This document shows positions 8,100-17,484 of a DNA stretch of 64,000 nucleotides, piece by piece. The notes beneath the pieces were generated by a model. That model had not been told where the DNA came from, searched no databases, and was given only the letters and a program-made list of their open reading frames with translations. How positions within the stretch are numbered: position 1 is the first letter of the stretch; each line of letters opens with the position of its first letter. The stretch covers positions 186,001-250,000 of the forward strand of contig NZ_ARYL01000001.1 of assembly GCF_000685295.1 (NCBI RefSeq), in the 5' to 3' direction. Origin of the DNA: Hyphomonas oceanitis SCH89. GTDB lineage: Bacteria > Pseudomonadota > Alphaproteobacteria > Caulobacterales > Hyphomonadaceae. Position numbers and translations under genes: made by a program.

Positions 8100-9632
8100 A
8101 TGACTGCCAATCCACATATCCGTATTTTCGACACAACCTTGCGTGACGGCGAGCAATCGCCCGGCGCCTCCATGACCCATACAGAAAAGCTCGAACTCGC
8201 GAGCCTGATGGAAGACATGGGCGTCGATGTCATCGAAGCTGGTTTCCCCGCAGCATCCGACGGCGACTTCGCCGCCGTCAGCGCCATCGCCGCCCAGTCC
8301 AAGAGCGCCATAATCTGCGGCCTCGCCCGCTCCACGCCGGGCGATATCGAACGCTGCGCCGAAGCGGTCAAAAAGGCGGCCCGCCCCCGCATTCACACAT
8401 TCATCTCCACCAGCCCCGTGCACATGAAGCACAAGCTGAAAATGGGCCCGAATGCCGTGCTCGAAGCCGTCGGCCGTTCCGTCGCGCAGGCCCGCAACCA
8501 CACAGACGATGTCGAATGGAGCGCCGAAGACGCGACCCGCACCGATTTCGACTTCCTGTGCAAATGTATCGACGTCGCCATCGCCTCTGGCGCCACGACG
8601 ATCAATGTGCCCGATACGGTCGGCTATTCGCACCCCGATGAATATGGCGCCCTCTTCCGCCGCCTGATCGAGAACGTACCGAATTCCGACAAGGCCATCT
8701 GGTCGGCCCACTGCCACAATGACCTCGGCCTCGCCGTCGCCAACTCCATCTCGGCTGTCGCCAATGGCGCCCGCCAGATCGAATGCGCTATCAACGGCCT
8801 CGGCGAACGCGCCGGCAATGCCGCGCTGGAAGAAGTGGTCATGGCGATGAAAGTGCGTGAGGACACCCTGCCTTATGCGACCGGCATCAATCCGATCTAC
8901 CTGTCGCGCGCTTCGGCCATGGTGAGCCGAATCACCGGGTTCCCGGTGCAGTACAACAAGGCCATCGTTGGCAAGAACGCCTTCGCGCATGAAAGCGGCA
9001 TCCACCAGGATGGGATGCTGAAGAATGCCGAGACCTACGAGATCATGAAGCCGGAAGACGTCGGCGTCGCGAAAACTTCGCTTGTCATGGGTAAGCACTC
9101 CGGCCGCCACGCCTTCCGCGACAAGCTGGAAAGCATGGGCTATTTCCTCGAAGGCGACGCCCTGAATGACGCTTTCAAGCGCTTCAAGACGCTGGCCGAC
9201 AAGAAGAAACACGTCTTCGATGACGACATTGCTGTTCTGGTTGACGACCAGCTGGCCGCCGAAGGCGAGCGCATCGTGTTCAAACGCCTGCGCGTCGTCT
9301 GCGGTACGGATGGCCCGCAGACGGCCGAGATCGACCTGACGGTTGAAGGCGAAGAGAAATACGCCATCGCGCGCGGCAACGGCCCCGTGGACGCCGTCTT
9401 CAATGCCATCCGCGAAATCGTCCCGCATGACAGCGTGCTGGATCTCTACCAGGTCCATGCTGTCACCGGCGGTACCGATGCACAAGCGACCGTCTCGGTC
9501 CGCCTGAACGGTGAAGGCATAATGGCGACGGGCCGGTCATCTGATCCGGATACGCTTGTCGCCAGTGCGAAGGCCTACCTCCATGCGGTGAACAAGCTCG
9601 AAGCCCGCAAGGCCAAGCGCAAGGCCGCCTAG
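8100..9632 (+). CDS. leuA: 2-isopropylmalate synthase
   Basis: 510 residues. Condenses acetyl-CoA with 2-oxoisovalerate, the first committed step of leucine synthesis. The HMGL-like TIM barrel starts with IFDTTLRDGEQSPGASM (metal-binding Asp and catalytic Arg), and has SAHCHNDLGLAVANS (metal-binding His pair) and the HESGIHQDGMLKN motif that marks IPMS. The C-terminal 130 residues are the LeuA regulatory dimer domain (allosteric leucine feedback), so both feedback and the predicted attenuator would answer to leucine. Length matches the short, bacterial LeuA type. No leuB/C/D next to it. Confidence 0.95.
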   Translation: MTANPHIRIFDTTLRDGEQSPGASMTHTEKLELASLMEDMGVDVIEAGFPAASDGDFAAVSAIAAQSKSAIICGLARSTPGDIERCAEAVKKAARPRIHTFISTSPVHMKHKLKMGPNAVLEAVGRSVAQARNHTDDVEWSAEDATRTDFDFLCKCIDVAIASGATTINVPDTVGYSHPDEYGALFRRLIENVPNSDKAIWSAHCHNDLGLAVANSISAVANGARQIECAINGLGERAGNAALEEVVMAMKVREDTLPYATGINPIYLSRASAMVSRITGFPVQYNKAIVGKNAFAHESGIHQDGMLKNAETYEIMKPEDVGVAKTSLVMGKHSGRHAFRDKLESMGYFLEGDALNDAFKRFKTLADKKKHVFDDDIAVLVDDQLAAEGERIVFKRLRVVCGTDGPQTAEIDLTVEGEEKYAIARGNGPVDAVFNAIREIVPHDSVLDLYQVHAVTGGTDAQATVSVRLNGEGIMATGRSSDPDTLVASAKAYLHAVNKLEARKAKRKAA

Positions 9633-9697
9633 GGAACCATCCCATCCCTGACGCGATTCATGTGTGCAGACACATCGGATCGCGTTAGGAAGCGGGC

Positions 9698-10291
9698 ATG
9701 GCCAAGGTAAATAACCTGGAATCGCTCCTTGCGAGCCTCAGCGAGCAAACGGCTGGCGAAGACGTCAGCGTGCGCGAAATGCTGAACGCCGTTGGCAGGC
9801 GGTCCTATGGGCCTATCCTGCTGCTGCTTGGCTTTATCGCAATCTCACCGCTGACGATCATTCCGGGCACGAGCTGGCTGGTTGCCCTGGTCATCCTGCT
9901 GATCGCCGGACAGATCGTGCTCGGACGGGCTTTCCCGTGGGTGCCAAAGCGTATTCTCGATTTCTCATTTCCCCGGTCGGCGCTTGTCACGGGTGTGGAG
10001 AATGCGCGCCAATATGCCCGGCCCGTGGACAAGGTGCTCAAACCGCGCCTCGCCTTCCTGTCGCGGCCGCCCTTTATCAGCCTTTCGGCGCTCGTCTGCA
10101 TCGCTGCCGCGCTGATAATGTTTCCGCTGGGATTGATACCCTTTGGACCAGTCCTGCCCAGTCTCGCCGTATTACTCTTCGGCCTTGGCCTGACAGCACG
10201 TGACGGCCTTCTGCTGATTGCGGCAGGCCTCGGCCTTGCGGGCGCAATATATCTTCTCATGCGCGTGTGGTCTGCCCTGCCCTTCGGCTGA
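9698..10291 (+). CDS. ExoD-like exopolysaccharide synthesis protein
   Basis: 197-residue integral membrane protein with at least four hydrophobic helices. The N-terminal cytoplasmic part VSVREMLNAVGRRSYGPILLLLGF and the PLTIIPGTSW turn match the ExoD family (PF06055), first linked to exopolysaccharide production in rhizobia. AGGAAGCGGG precedes the ATG. No polysaccharide genes are nearby, so its role here is open. Confidence 0.82.
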   Translation: MAKVNNLESLLASLSEQTAGEDVSVREMLNAVGRRSYGPILLLLGFIAISPLTIIPGTSWLVALVILLIAGQIVLGRAFPWVPKRILDFSFPRSALVTGVENARQYARPVDKVLKPRLAFLSRPPFISLSALVCIAAALIMFPLGLIPFGPVLPSLAVLLFGLGLTARDGLLLIAAGLGLAGAIYLLMRVWSALPFG

Positions 10292-10384
10292 TCAAGGCAG
10301 ATTCCCGTATCAGGACACTCGGCTTGCACCGCTTTGCCGCACGCTGTTACATGACACAGCGCAGAATGCGCCGGGATCGGGATA

Positions 10385-11524
10385 ATGGCCACTTTCAGCC
10401 TCTTGGAAAAGCGAACGGAGTCGCGACGCATCCGCTACCGGTCGGCCCGGCGCCTGCCTTTCATGCCCTATGGTTTCGTGCCCGCCTTCGGCCTGCTTGT
10501 CCTCCTCTGGATCGGCATGGGTCCTTTCGCGAAATATGTCATCGAACAGTCGGTCATCCGCTCAACCGAGCAGGTGATTGAAACGAATGATGCGGGATGG
10601 GCGCAGGCCGTGGTTTCGGGACAGCAGGTCTGGCTGGAAGGCCAGCCCGCAACGCCAATGGAAGGCGAACAGCTCGTTTCCCTGGTGCGTGCGGCGCGCA
10701 TGCCTGCCCTGTTTGGCGACGAGCGCCCGGTGACCCGCGTGCGCGCACGCTATGGAGCGCCCATTACGTCGACAATCCCGACCCGCAAGCCGGAATGGAC
10801 CTTCAGGGTGTCGGACGGCATCCTGAAACTCGAAGGCAACGTGCCAGATGAAGTGACCCGCAGCTCGCTCGCTGCCGCCGCCGAAGGCCTTGTCGATGGA
10901 CAGCACATCACACGCGTTGATGATTTGCTGACGGTTACGCACGTTGCCGACAATCCGGCCTATGCCGAAGTCGCCCTCAAAGGCATCTCGGCCGTTGGCC
11001 AATGCGACCAGGGCGTTGCGACTTTCCTCAATGAAGAGTTTTCGCTCCGCTGCGAGTTGCCGAATGACGGCGTGGCCCGCATTCAACAGCTCATCGCCCA
11101 GCCCCTGCCCGTCGGGCGTCTTGGCAATGTCGACATCCTGCCGAATGAAGCCGTCGCAACATGCGACAGCTCGCTGGCAGACCTGCTGAGCGGGACGCAT
11201 ATCGAATTTGCACTCGCCAGCGCCGCGATTGACCCGTCGAGCAATGACCTGCTGCAGTCGGTGGCAGACGCCGCCGCGAACTGCCCCGGAACCCTGCGAA
11301 TTGAAGGTCATACCGACAGCATGGGCAGTGCGAATGCCAACGAACTACTCGGTGATGCCCGTGCCGAAGCCGTGCGCGAGGCGCTGATCGAGCGGGGCAT
11401 TCCTGCTGAGCGCCTGATCGCCCAAGGCTTTGGTGCCCGCCGCCCCATTGACGACAACACTACGGCCGAAGGCCGCGCCCATAACCGCCGGATCGAAATT
11501 CGCGTCGTCCGTGCATCTGATTGA
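10385..11524 (+). CDS. Membrane-anchored BON/OmpA-like peptidoglycan-binding protein
   Basis: 379 residues. One transmembrane helix (FVPAFGLLVLLWIGMGPF, residues about 36-55), a periplasmic region containing a BON-like segment (FRVSDGILKLEGNVPDEVTR, about 140-190) and a C-terminal OmpA-like domain: IEGHTDSMGSANANELLGDA ... AHNRRIEI. The OmpA domain binds diaminopimelate in peptidoglycan, so this should tether the inner membrane to the wall. The architecture resembles mycobacterial ArfA-type proteins. It lies 45 bases upstream of the coiled-coil gene and is probably co-transcribed with it. Confidence 0.8.
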   Translation: MATFSLLEKRTESRRIRYRSARRLPFMPYGFVPAFGLLVLLWIGMGPFAKYVIEQSVIRSTEQVIETNDAGWAQAVVSGQQVWLEGQPATPMEGEQLVSLVRAARMPALFGDERPVTRVRARYGAPITSTIPTRKPEWTFRVSDGILKLEGNVPDEVTRSSLAAAAEGLVDGQHITRVDDLLTVTHVADNPAYAEVALKGISAVGQCDQGVATFLNEEFSLRCELPNDGVARIQQLIAQPLPVGRLGNVDILPNEAVATCDSSLADLLSGTHIEFALASAAIDPSSNDLLQSVADAAANCPGTLRIEGHTDSMGSANANELLGDARAEAVREALIERGIPAERLIAQGFGARRPIDDNTTAEGRAHNRRIEIRVVRASD

Positions 11525-11569
11525 CCCAAGCCGCCCGATCGGGCCTTCTGGAATCCCGAGTTCAAAACC

Positions 11570-13192
11570 ATGTTCTTTCTTCTTGCCCAGATTTTCCCTC
11601 TCCTGCTCCTGGCCGCCGTGCTGGGCGCCGTCCTTGCCTATTGGTGGCTGAAGAACCGGCAAATGGACGTTACCGAGTCCTATGAGCTGATTACTGAGCG
11701 TCTCGCGGCGATCGAGGCTCGCCCCGAACCTGCGGCCCGTGAAGACTATGAAGCCGGGATGGCGCTGATCTCGTCGGCAGTCCGCTCGCTGCGCATGCCG
11801 GACATGGAACCGGTCAACCAGCGTCTGGCGGCGCTCGAAGCGTCCGTCTCCGGCTTTACCGTGCCGGAAACAGATCTGGCACCGCTGCATGGCAAGTTTG
11901 ACGGCGTGGATGCAAACCTCTCCGGCATCGCCTCACGCCTCACAGACATCGAGGGCCGCATGACCGCGCAAGACCCGCGCCTTGCCGCTCTGGACGAGCG
12001 CCTGTCAGGGCTGGGAACACGGTTTGCCGATGTCGACCCGCGTTTCACCAAACTCGAGGACCGCCTGACTGCGCTTGATGCGGCTGTTGCCTCCATCGCC
12101 AGCGCCGTCAGCGAGCTGCGCAATACCGATCTTCAGCCGGTCGAAGCCCGCTTCGGAAAGATCGAGGAAACGCTGTCCGCGTTCAAGATTCCCGAGGTCG
12201 ATCTCGGCCCGCTGCACAGCGGATTGGCCCGTCTCGACCTGACAATTGCCGGCCTTGACCGCCCTGCGACCGACCTTGGCCCGGTCCAGACTCGCCTCTC
12301 GGAGTTTGAGACCCGCCTGAAGCAGCTCGGCGAACGGCTCGAAGCGGCCCAGAAGCGCGACATGGACAAACTGTCTGCGGACATCACGGCCGTCGCCTCG
12401 GGCGTATCCGGTATCGAAATGCCGGACATGGGCGCTGTCTACCAGCGCCTCGTCAGCGTTGAACATGCGATAGCGACCTTCACCATCCCAGAACCAAACC
12501 TCGCGCCGATGTACGAACGCCTTGCCGCGCTGGAAGAAACCGTGGGTGCCATCCGGTCAGCCATGCCGGGAACGCCGGACTTCGCCCCGGTTGAACGCCG
12601 CATCGCCAGCCTGCAGGAAGCCTTTCTCACGCAGACGCCGACAGACTTCACGCCTGTGCTGGACGCCGTTCAGGCCATTGAGGGAAATCTCGACCTTGAG
12701 GCGATGGAGAACCGGCTCAACGCTATCGAATATGGTCTCGCAGCCATCCACCATACACTCCGGGCGCGACCTGAACCGGCCGCGCCGAAAACAGAGCGCG
12801 CATCGAGAACACGGACAGCGCCTGCTGCGGTCTCGCCCTCACCTGCCGTTTCCGCCACGCCCGTCGCGCCCCCTCCCCCGCCGCCACGCGAACTCGACCC
12901 GATCAACGAGGCACGGCGTGAAGATGACGAGGCCAACCTGCTCGTTGAGGCCGCCTTCGGTGACGCCGATGACCTTGAGCGCATCAACGGCGTTGGTCCC
13001 ATGTTGTGCGAACTCCTCCACGAAGTCGGTGTGTTCTATTTCTGGCAGGTGGCCGAATGGAGCCCGCAGGACATCGAATGGGTCGACGGAAAGCTGCAGC
13101 ACTTCAAAGGCCGCATCACACGCGATAGATGGGTGGAACAAGCCCGCGACCTGGCTATGCTGCCGGATTCGGCGCGCCGCCCTGGCTCATAG
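11570..13192 (+). CDS. Membrane-anchored repetitive coiled-coil protein with C-terminal helix-hairpin-helix-like domain
   Basis: 540 residues. One N-terminal membrane helix (FFLLAQIFPLLLLAAVLGAV), then about 330 residues made of a degenerate repeat built on P-(D/E)-x-x-P-V-x-x-R-L-x-x-L-E, e.g. MPDMEPVNQRLAALEASV and MPDMGAVYQRLVSVEHAI, with strong heptad character. A proline-rich linker (VAPPPPPPRELDP) leads to a C-terminal domain, DDLERINGVGPMLCELLHEV, that looks like the H3TH-type domain also found at the end of NuoE-like proteins. Function unknown; the layout suggests a spacer or scaffold in the envelope whose globular tip faces the cytoplasm or periplasm depending on topology. Confidence 0.75.
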   Translation: MFFLLAQIFPLLLLAAVLGAVLAYWWLKNRQMDVTESYELITERLAAIEARPEPAAREDYEAGMALISSAVRSLRMPDMEPVNQRLAALEASVSGFTVPETDLAPLHGKFDGVDANLSGIASRLTDIEGRMTAQDPRLAALDERLSGLGTRFADVDPRFTKLEDRLTALDAAVASIASAVSELRNTDLQPVEARFGKIEETLSAFKIPEVDLGPLHSGLARLDLTIAGLDRPATDLGPVQTRLSEFETRLKQLGERLEAAQKRDMDKLSADITAVASGVSGIEMPDMGAVYQRLVSVEHAIATFTIPEPNLAPMYERLAALEETVGAIRSAMPGTPDFAPVERRIASLQEAFLTQTPTDFTPVLDAVQAIEGNLDLEAMENRLNAIEYGLAAIHHTLRARPEPAAPKTERASRTRTAPAAVSPSPAVSATPVAPPPPPPRELDPINEARREDDEANLLVEAAFGDADDLERINGVGPMLCELLHEVGVFYFWQVAEWSPQDIEWVDGKLQHFKGRITRDRWVEQARDLAMLPDSARRPGS

Positions 13193-14200
13193 GTCGTTGC
13201 GCGGGTCCCAAGCCTGAGGCGAGTTGCGCGCGCTGGCGAGGGCGCGGATGGTCAGGGTTGCATTGTCCTTGGTCTCAGACACTTGCAGGTTCACCACATC
13301 GCCGTCCCAGAGTGGTGTGGACTTGCAGATCTCTGTCAGCTTCTCGCGCATTTCCTTCACGGGCGCGCGGTAGTCGACATACCAGAAGACGCTGCCGATG
13401 ATTGATGCCGATTGCCGCGTCCAGTTCTGGAACGGCTTCTCAATAAAATAGGACACGGGCACAACCAGGCGGCGCCAGTCCCATATCTTTACGACGACAT
13501 AGAAAAGTCCGATCTCCTCAATCCAGCCCCACTCGCCTTCGACCACGACGGCATCCTTGATGCGGATAGGCTGTGTAAACGCGATTTGCAGCCCTGCGAT
13601 CAGATTGCCTAGCACCGGCCGCGCCGCGAGACCGATCGCCAGACCGGCAATGCCTGCAGAGGCAAACAGGCTAACACCGAACTGTCTGACGCCCGGGATA
13701 ACTGTCAGGGCAGCAGCGACGGAGACAATGGCACCTATGACCACCCAAACGCGCCGCGTGACGTCCAGCCGGGTCGCCAGCTTGCGCGCTGTCAGGTCAT
13801 CCGGCTGGTCCATTTTCAGCATGGAAAGGCGGCGCTTTATCAGCGCATCCACCGTCGTGGTTATCGCCCAGCCAATGGCGCCGACGATGAAGACGCTGGA
13901 GAGCACGGACAGCGTGCTGACGATGACAGGCGGAAGAGCAATGTCTTCTGGCAGGAAATGCGGGCCCGCGCCGCATGCGACTGCCAACAGCGCAAACACG
14001 ACCGGCGGCCGGAAGCGTTTAATCCAGCGGGTCTTATGCTTGAAAGTCTCTTGTGGTGCGATCTGGCTAGCCTTCTCTGTCTTCGATCTACGGTTACGGT
14101 CCCAATCGGGTTCCAACAGGTCAACAAGGTCAGGGCAATTAAGGCGCCACGACGGGGTTTCAGCGCAGTAGCGCCCAAGCCTTGGGCACAGCAAAGCCAC
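13187..14200 (-). CDS. MscS-family mechanosensitive channel
   Basis: Two or three N-terminal helices ([51 protein letters not shown]) lead into the MscS pore helix and beta domain: [40 protein letters not shown] and [20 protein letters not shown]. These are diagnostic of small-conductance mechanosensitive channels that vent solutes in osmotic downshock. The start is uncertain because no ATG exists in the N-terminal region: GTG 14200 is used here; TTG 14116 or TTG 14281 are alternatives, and 14281 would overlap murB. The C-terminus overlaps the end of the convergent coiled-coil gene by 6 bases. Confidence 0.82.
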   Translation of the reverse strand: MALLCPRLGRYCAETPSWRLNCPDLVDLLEPDWDRNRRSKTEKASQIAPQETFKHKTRWIKRFRPPVVFALLAVACGAGPHFLPEDIALPPVIVSTLSVLSSVFIVGAIGWAITTTVDALIKRRLSMLKMDQPDDLTARKLATRLDVTRRVWVVIGAIVSVAAALTVIPGVRQFGVSLFASAGIAGLAIGLAARPVLGNLIAGLQIAFTQPIRIKDAVVVEGEWGWIEEIGLFYVVVKIWDWRRLVVPVSYFIEKPFQNWTRQSASIIGSVFWYVDYRAPVKEMREKLTEICKSTPLWDGDVVNLQVSETKDNATLTIRALASARNSPQAWDPRNDL

Positions 14201-14243
14201 CGCCCGCTTGACAGGCGGCCAAGTTCCGGCGACGCCAGAGCCC

Positions 14244-15188
14244 GTGAAGACCGCTGTTTCCCTCCCCCCCGTTCGTGGCAAACTTATCGCGCAGGCGATC
14301 CTTGCCCCCTATACATGGTTCCGCGTTGGCGGACCGGCCGACTGGCTGTTCCTGCCGGCCGACGCCGATGACCTTGCTGAATTTCTGAAGCAGCTGGACC
14401 CCGCCATTCCCGTCACGGTTCTGGGTGTTGGCTCCAACGTGATCGTGCGCGATGGCGGCATCGAAGGCGTGGTCGTGCGCCTGATGGGCAAGGCCTGGGG
14501 CAACGTCGAGGCCGAGGACGGTATCTCACTTTCAGCTGGCGCTGGGGCGCTGGACCTGTCTGTCGCGAAGGCCGCCGCAGAAAACGGCATCAAGGGACTG
14601 GAATTCCTGTCAGGCATTCCGGGATCGCTGGGCGGCGCCACGCGCACCAATGCGGGCTGCTATGGCAAGGAATTGCGCGATGCGCTTGTCAGCCTGCAAG
14701 GTATCCGGCGTGACGGCAGCCGTATTGTCTATCGCGGCCCAGGGCGGCCCGGCGCGCTGCCGGAAGCCCACTTTTCCTATCGTCACACCGACTTGCCGGA
14801 CGACCTGATCGTTACGCGCCTGCTGCTCGAAGGCAATGACACCGGCGCTCCGGCGGACATTCTGGCAGATATTGAAGCTCTGCAGAAACGCCGCTCAGAG
14901 ACCCAGCCGATACGCGAAAAAACATCCGGGTCGACTTTCGCCAATCCAGATCCGCCCGGTACGCCGAACCAGCGATCTGCCTGGAAACTGATCGACGCTG
15001 CCGGATGTCGCGGGCTTCGCGTCGGCGGCGCGCAGGTCTCCGAGCTGCACTGCAACTTCCTGATCAATACGGGCGACGCGACAGCTGCCGATCTGGAAAC
15101 GCTTGGCGAGACCGTTCGCACCCGCGTGCTGGATCACAGCGGTGTCCAGCTGCGCTGGGAAGTGCGCCGCATCGGGCGGCCTGCCTAG
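14244..15188 (+). CDS. murB: UDP-N-acetylenolpyruvoylglucosamine reductase
   Basis: 314 residues. NADPH-dependent FAD enzyme making UDP-MurNAc for peptidoglycan. The FAD-binding half shows [26 protein letters not shown] and [20 protein letters not shown]; the C-terminal half has SGSTFANP (catalytic serine) and [24 protein letters not shown] 14244 is chosen because MurB proteins usually begin a few residues before [11 protein letters not shown] 14208 is the other option. In related alphaproteobacteria murB is directly followed by ddl; here a TonB receptor on the other strand separates them, and the two genes share the CTAG at 15185-15188 tail to tail. Confidence 0.93.
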   Translation: MKTAVSLPPVRGKLIAQAILAPYTWFRVGGPADWLFLPADADDLAEFLKQLDPAIPVTVLGVGSNVIVRDGGIEGVVVRLMGKAWGNVEAEDGISLSAGAGALDLSVAKAAAENGIKGLEFLSGIPGSLGGATRTNAGCYGKELRDALVSLQGIRRDGSRIVYRGPGRPGALPEAHFSYRHTDLPDDLIVTRLLLEGNDTGAPADILADIEALQKRRSETQPIREKTSGSTFANPDPPGTPNQRSAWKLIDAAGCRGLRVGGAQVSELHCNFLINTGDATAADLETLGETVRTRVLDHSGVQLRWEVRRIGRPA

Positions 15189-17241
15189 AATGTACCTTTC
15201 AGCTTGAAGGAGACGATCGGTCCGAAGTCGCGCGAGCGCGCTTCACGGGTAAGCAGAGCGCCAAGCCGATTGGGCGCATAGGTCTCGCGCCAGTACCAGT
15301 CATGCTGGTTCAGAATATTGCCAAGCGTCAGGGTGCCTGTCATGCCGAGCAGGTCCTTGTTCTCGACATAGACATAGGAAAAGGCTGGCTGATTGCCCTG
15401 ATGGGTCACTTCGTCGAGGCGATACACCTTATTCTCGTTATAGGATTCGAGGAATATCCCGACAGCCCAATCCGTCTCGGGAATATCCCGCCTCAGTTCG
15501 GCATTTAGAGAGTAGATGGTGTCACCGTTGATTGGCCGGTCCACGCCGGTCAGTGGGTCGGCGACACGGGAGTCACGCCATTCGCCATGAAAGGTCAGCT
15601 GCGTTCCGGTGAGTCCCAGCTTGGCAAATTTCACCGTCGCGTCGAGGTCGGCACCGACCCGCCATGCAGAATCGAGATTACCGGCCCGTCGCCTGCGCCA
15701 ATCGGCACACGGTCGACAATGTCTTCGATGTCCGAGCCGAACACGGTCAGCGTCGCCGCCCCCCAATCCCGGAAATCCTTCTCGGCCGAGAGGCTAACCT
15801 TCCAGGATTGCTCCGGAACAATCTCCGAATTGCCTTGGCTGCCATTCCCCTGGTTCAGGTTCACCGAGGATATGAAATCGAAGAAATCGAGCTGACCAAC
15901 TTCGCGGTCAATCCGCGTAACCAGCTTCAGGGACGGGTCGACTTGCCAGGACAGGCTGGCAAAGCCCTTGGGCCGGGTAAATGTACGAACGTTCTCGGCG
16001 TCCCCTGTCTGGGACAGTTCAGACATTTCAGCGCCTAAGGAAACCTGAAGACTGACACTTTTTGACAGGGCACGGCCATGTGTCACAGTCAGCTCACCGC
16101 GCTGTTCCTCGACGCGCGAGTTTGCATTGGGCAGGAATATCTCGGCCAGCGGCGCCCCGCCTTCCGATGCGAACAATTGGGATTGGGCCTCAAGGAAGTT
16201 GAATGCCCCCTCCAGCGAGACCTGCCAGTCACGGCCGGGCGCCGGCACCCATGCATATTCTCCTCGCAGGATATATTCGCCTTCATAGACTGTCTGGTTG
16301 AAGAGGGAGTCGAATGCATTGGCGCCATCGAGATTGCCCCCCCGCACCCGATCTGTCGTCGGACTTTCCTCGCGGCGCGCCAGCGTAATCGTCTTCAGGC
16401 GCCCCGGTCCGAGGTCGAAGGCATAGTCGGCGCTCAGCTCCGCTGTCTTCTCGTCTTCAGACCCCTGGAACAGGCGTCGCCCTTCAAGGCCGCCGACGGG
16501 AAACAGCTTCGATATCTCCTTGTCGTCCGGTTCGTAGGTGCCAATCTTTGCGCTGAGGTTCGCGATGTTGCCACCCACCGGCTTCCAGGCGAGCGATCCG
16601 GCGAGAGAGGCATATTCGGCCGCATGGGTATAATCTTCCTTGCGGGTTTCTATTAGAGCGCCCGTTGCGTCGGTTATGCGTTCGGGCCCGGCGTCCGCAC
16701 CGCGCTCAGGCGCGCTTTCTGCTTCCGCCGTCCAGCTGACCGCGCCCTTTCCGCCAGACAGGCTTAGCGCCATGTCATTATAAGTGGGCGGCAGGTTTTC
16801 CCGCACCCGGCCCTTCCAGTGCCATGTGCCGGAAACGCCGCCCGTCTCCCGTGTGATCACATTGACCACCTGGCCTGACAGGCCGGGAATGCCCAGCGCC
16901 GTTCCGTCGAGCAATTCAACGCGCGCCACGTTGGCGATCGCGATCCGGCCGAGCGCGGATTCCGCTCCGTTCGACTTGCCGGAAACGCGCTGTCCGTTGA
17001 TCAGGACGTTTCCGGTCGCCTGCCCGAAGCCGCGAGACCCGTCATCATCATCGTCGATTGAGAAACCCGGAATTCGCTCGACCATTTCAAGGGCGGTGCG
17101 CGGCGCGAACTGGGCAAAATTCTCTGGTGTGTAGACCGTCGGCGTCTCACCCGTGTTCGCTTCAACCGCCTCGGCTGCGATTGCATTGGGCGCTGCCAGT
17201 GCAAGGAAGACGCTTGCGCAAATCGGAACCGGGTGTTTCAT
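15185..17241 (-). pseudogene. TonB-dependent receptor, disrupted by a one-base frameshift
   Basis: A signal peptide (MKHPVPICASVFLALAAPNA), a plug domain with VLINGQRVSGKSNG and ARVELLDGTALGIPGLSGQV, and a beta-barrel ending in phenylalanine (VSFKLKGTF) mark an outer-membrane active-transport receptor. The first frame (17241 to about 15688) leads into a nonsense tail ending at 15631; the barrel continues in another frame from about 15685 to 15185. Adding one G to the G3 run at 15685-15687 (minus strand) restores one 685-residue protein reading ...GDGAGNLDSAWRVGADLD. This is either a real frameshift, a phase-variable run or a sequencing error. A BlaI-type operator lies 76-105 bases upstream. 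Ligand unknown. Confidence 0.85.
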
Positions 17242-17316
17242 GTGAGCGTGTTTCCTGGCATAATTTGTCTTGGGGACGCATGCGGCGCTAGGGATCAGGT
17301 CGTATCGTAATTCGAT

Positions 17317-17346
17317 AACACATGACTACATATGTAGTCATGTGTT
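17317..17346. promoter_or_regulatory. BlaI/MecI-type operator between the TonB receptor and ddl
   Basis: A perfect 30-base palindrome centred on 17331/17332; its inner 16 bases are GACTACATATGTAGTC. The TACA/TGTA dyad is the hallmark of MecI/BlaI/CopY-family operators, and the 12-base core CTACATATGTAG is identical to the site in front of the blaI gene at 35690-35705. It lies 76 bases upstream of the TonB receptor ATG and 139 bases upstream of the ddl ATG, so it could control either. Confidence 0.75.
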
Positions 17347-17484
17347 GGCAATCCCCTCTTGGTGACTTTTTCGTAACTTGAGCCGGAGCATGATCCGGTT
17401 TCGCCTGACTCATGCCGCTTTCGTGCGGCATAGGCGGTGGCAAGCGGCAGAAAACCCGCACTCAACTTGCAAGAAGGACAGGCC

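Noticed and set aside
8079-9485. 468-codon minus-strand frame over leuA
   Set aside because: Shadow of leuA; composition follows the codon positions of the real gene.
17412-17431. ATGCCGC/GCGGCAT dyad before ddl
   Set aside because: Seven-base stem with no T run and no known partner; could be a weak leader hairpin but not supported.
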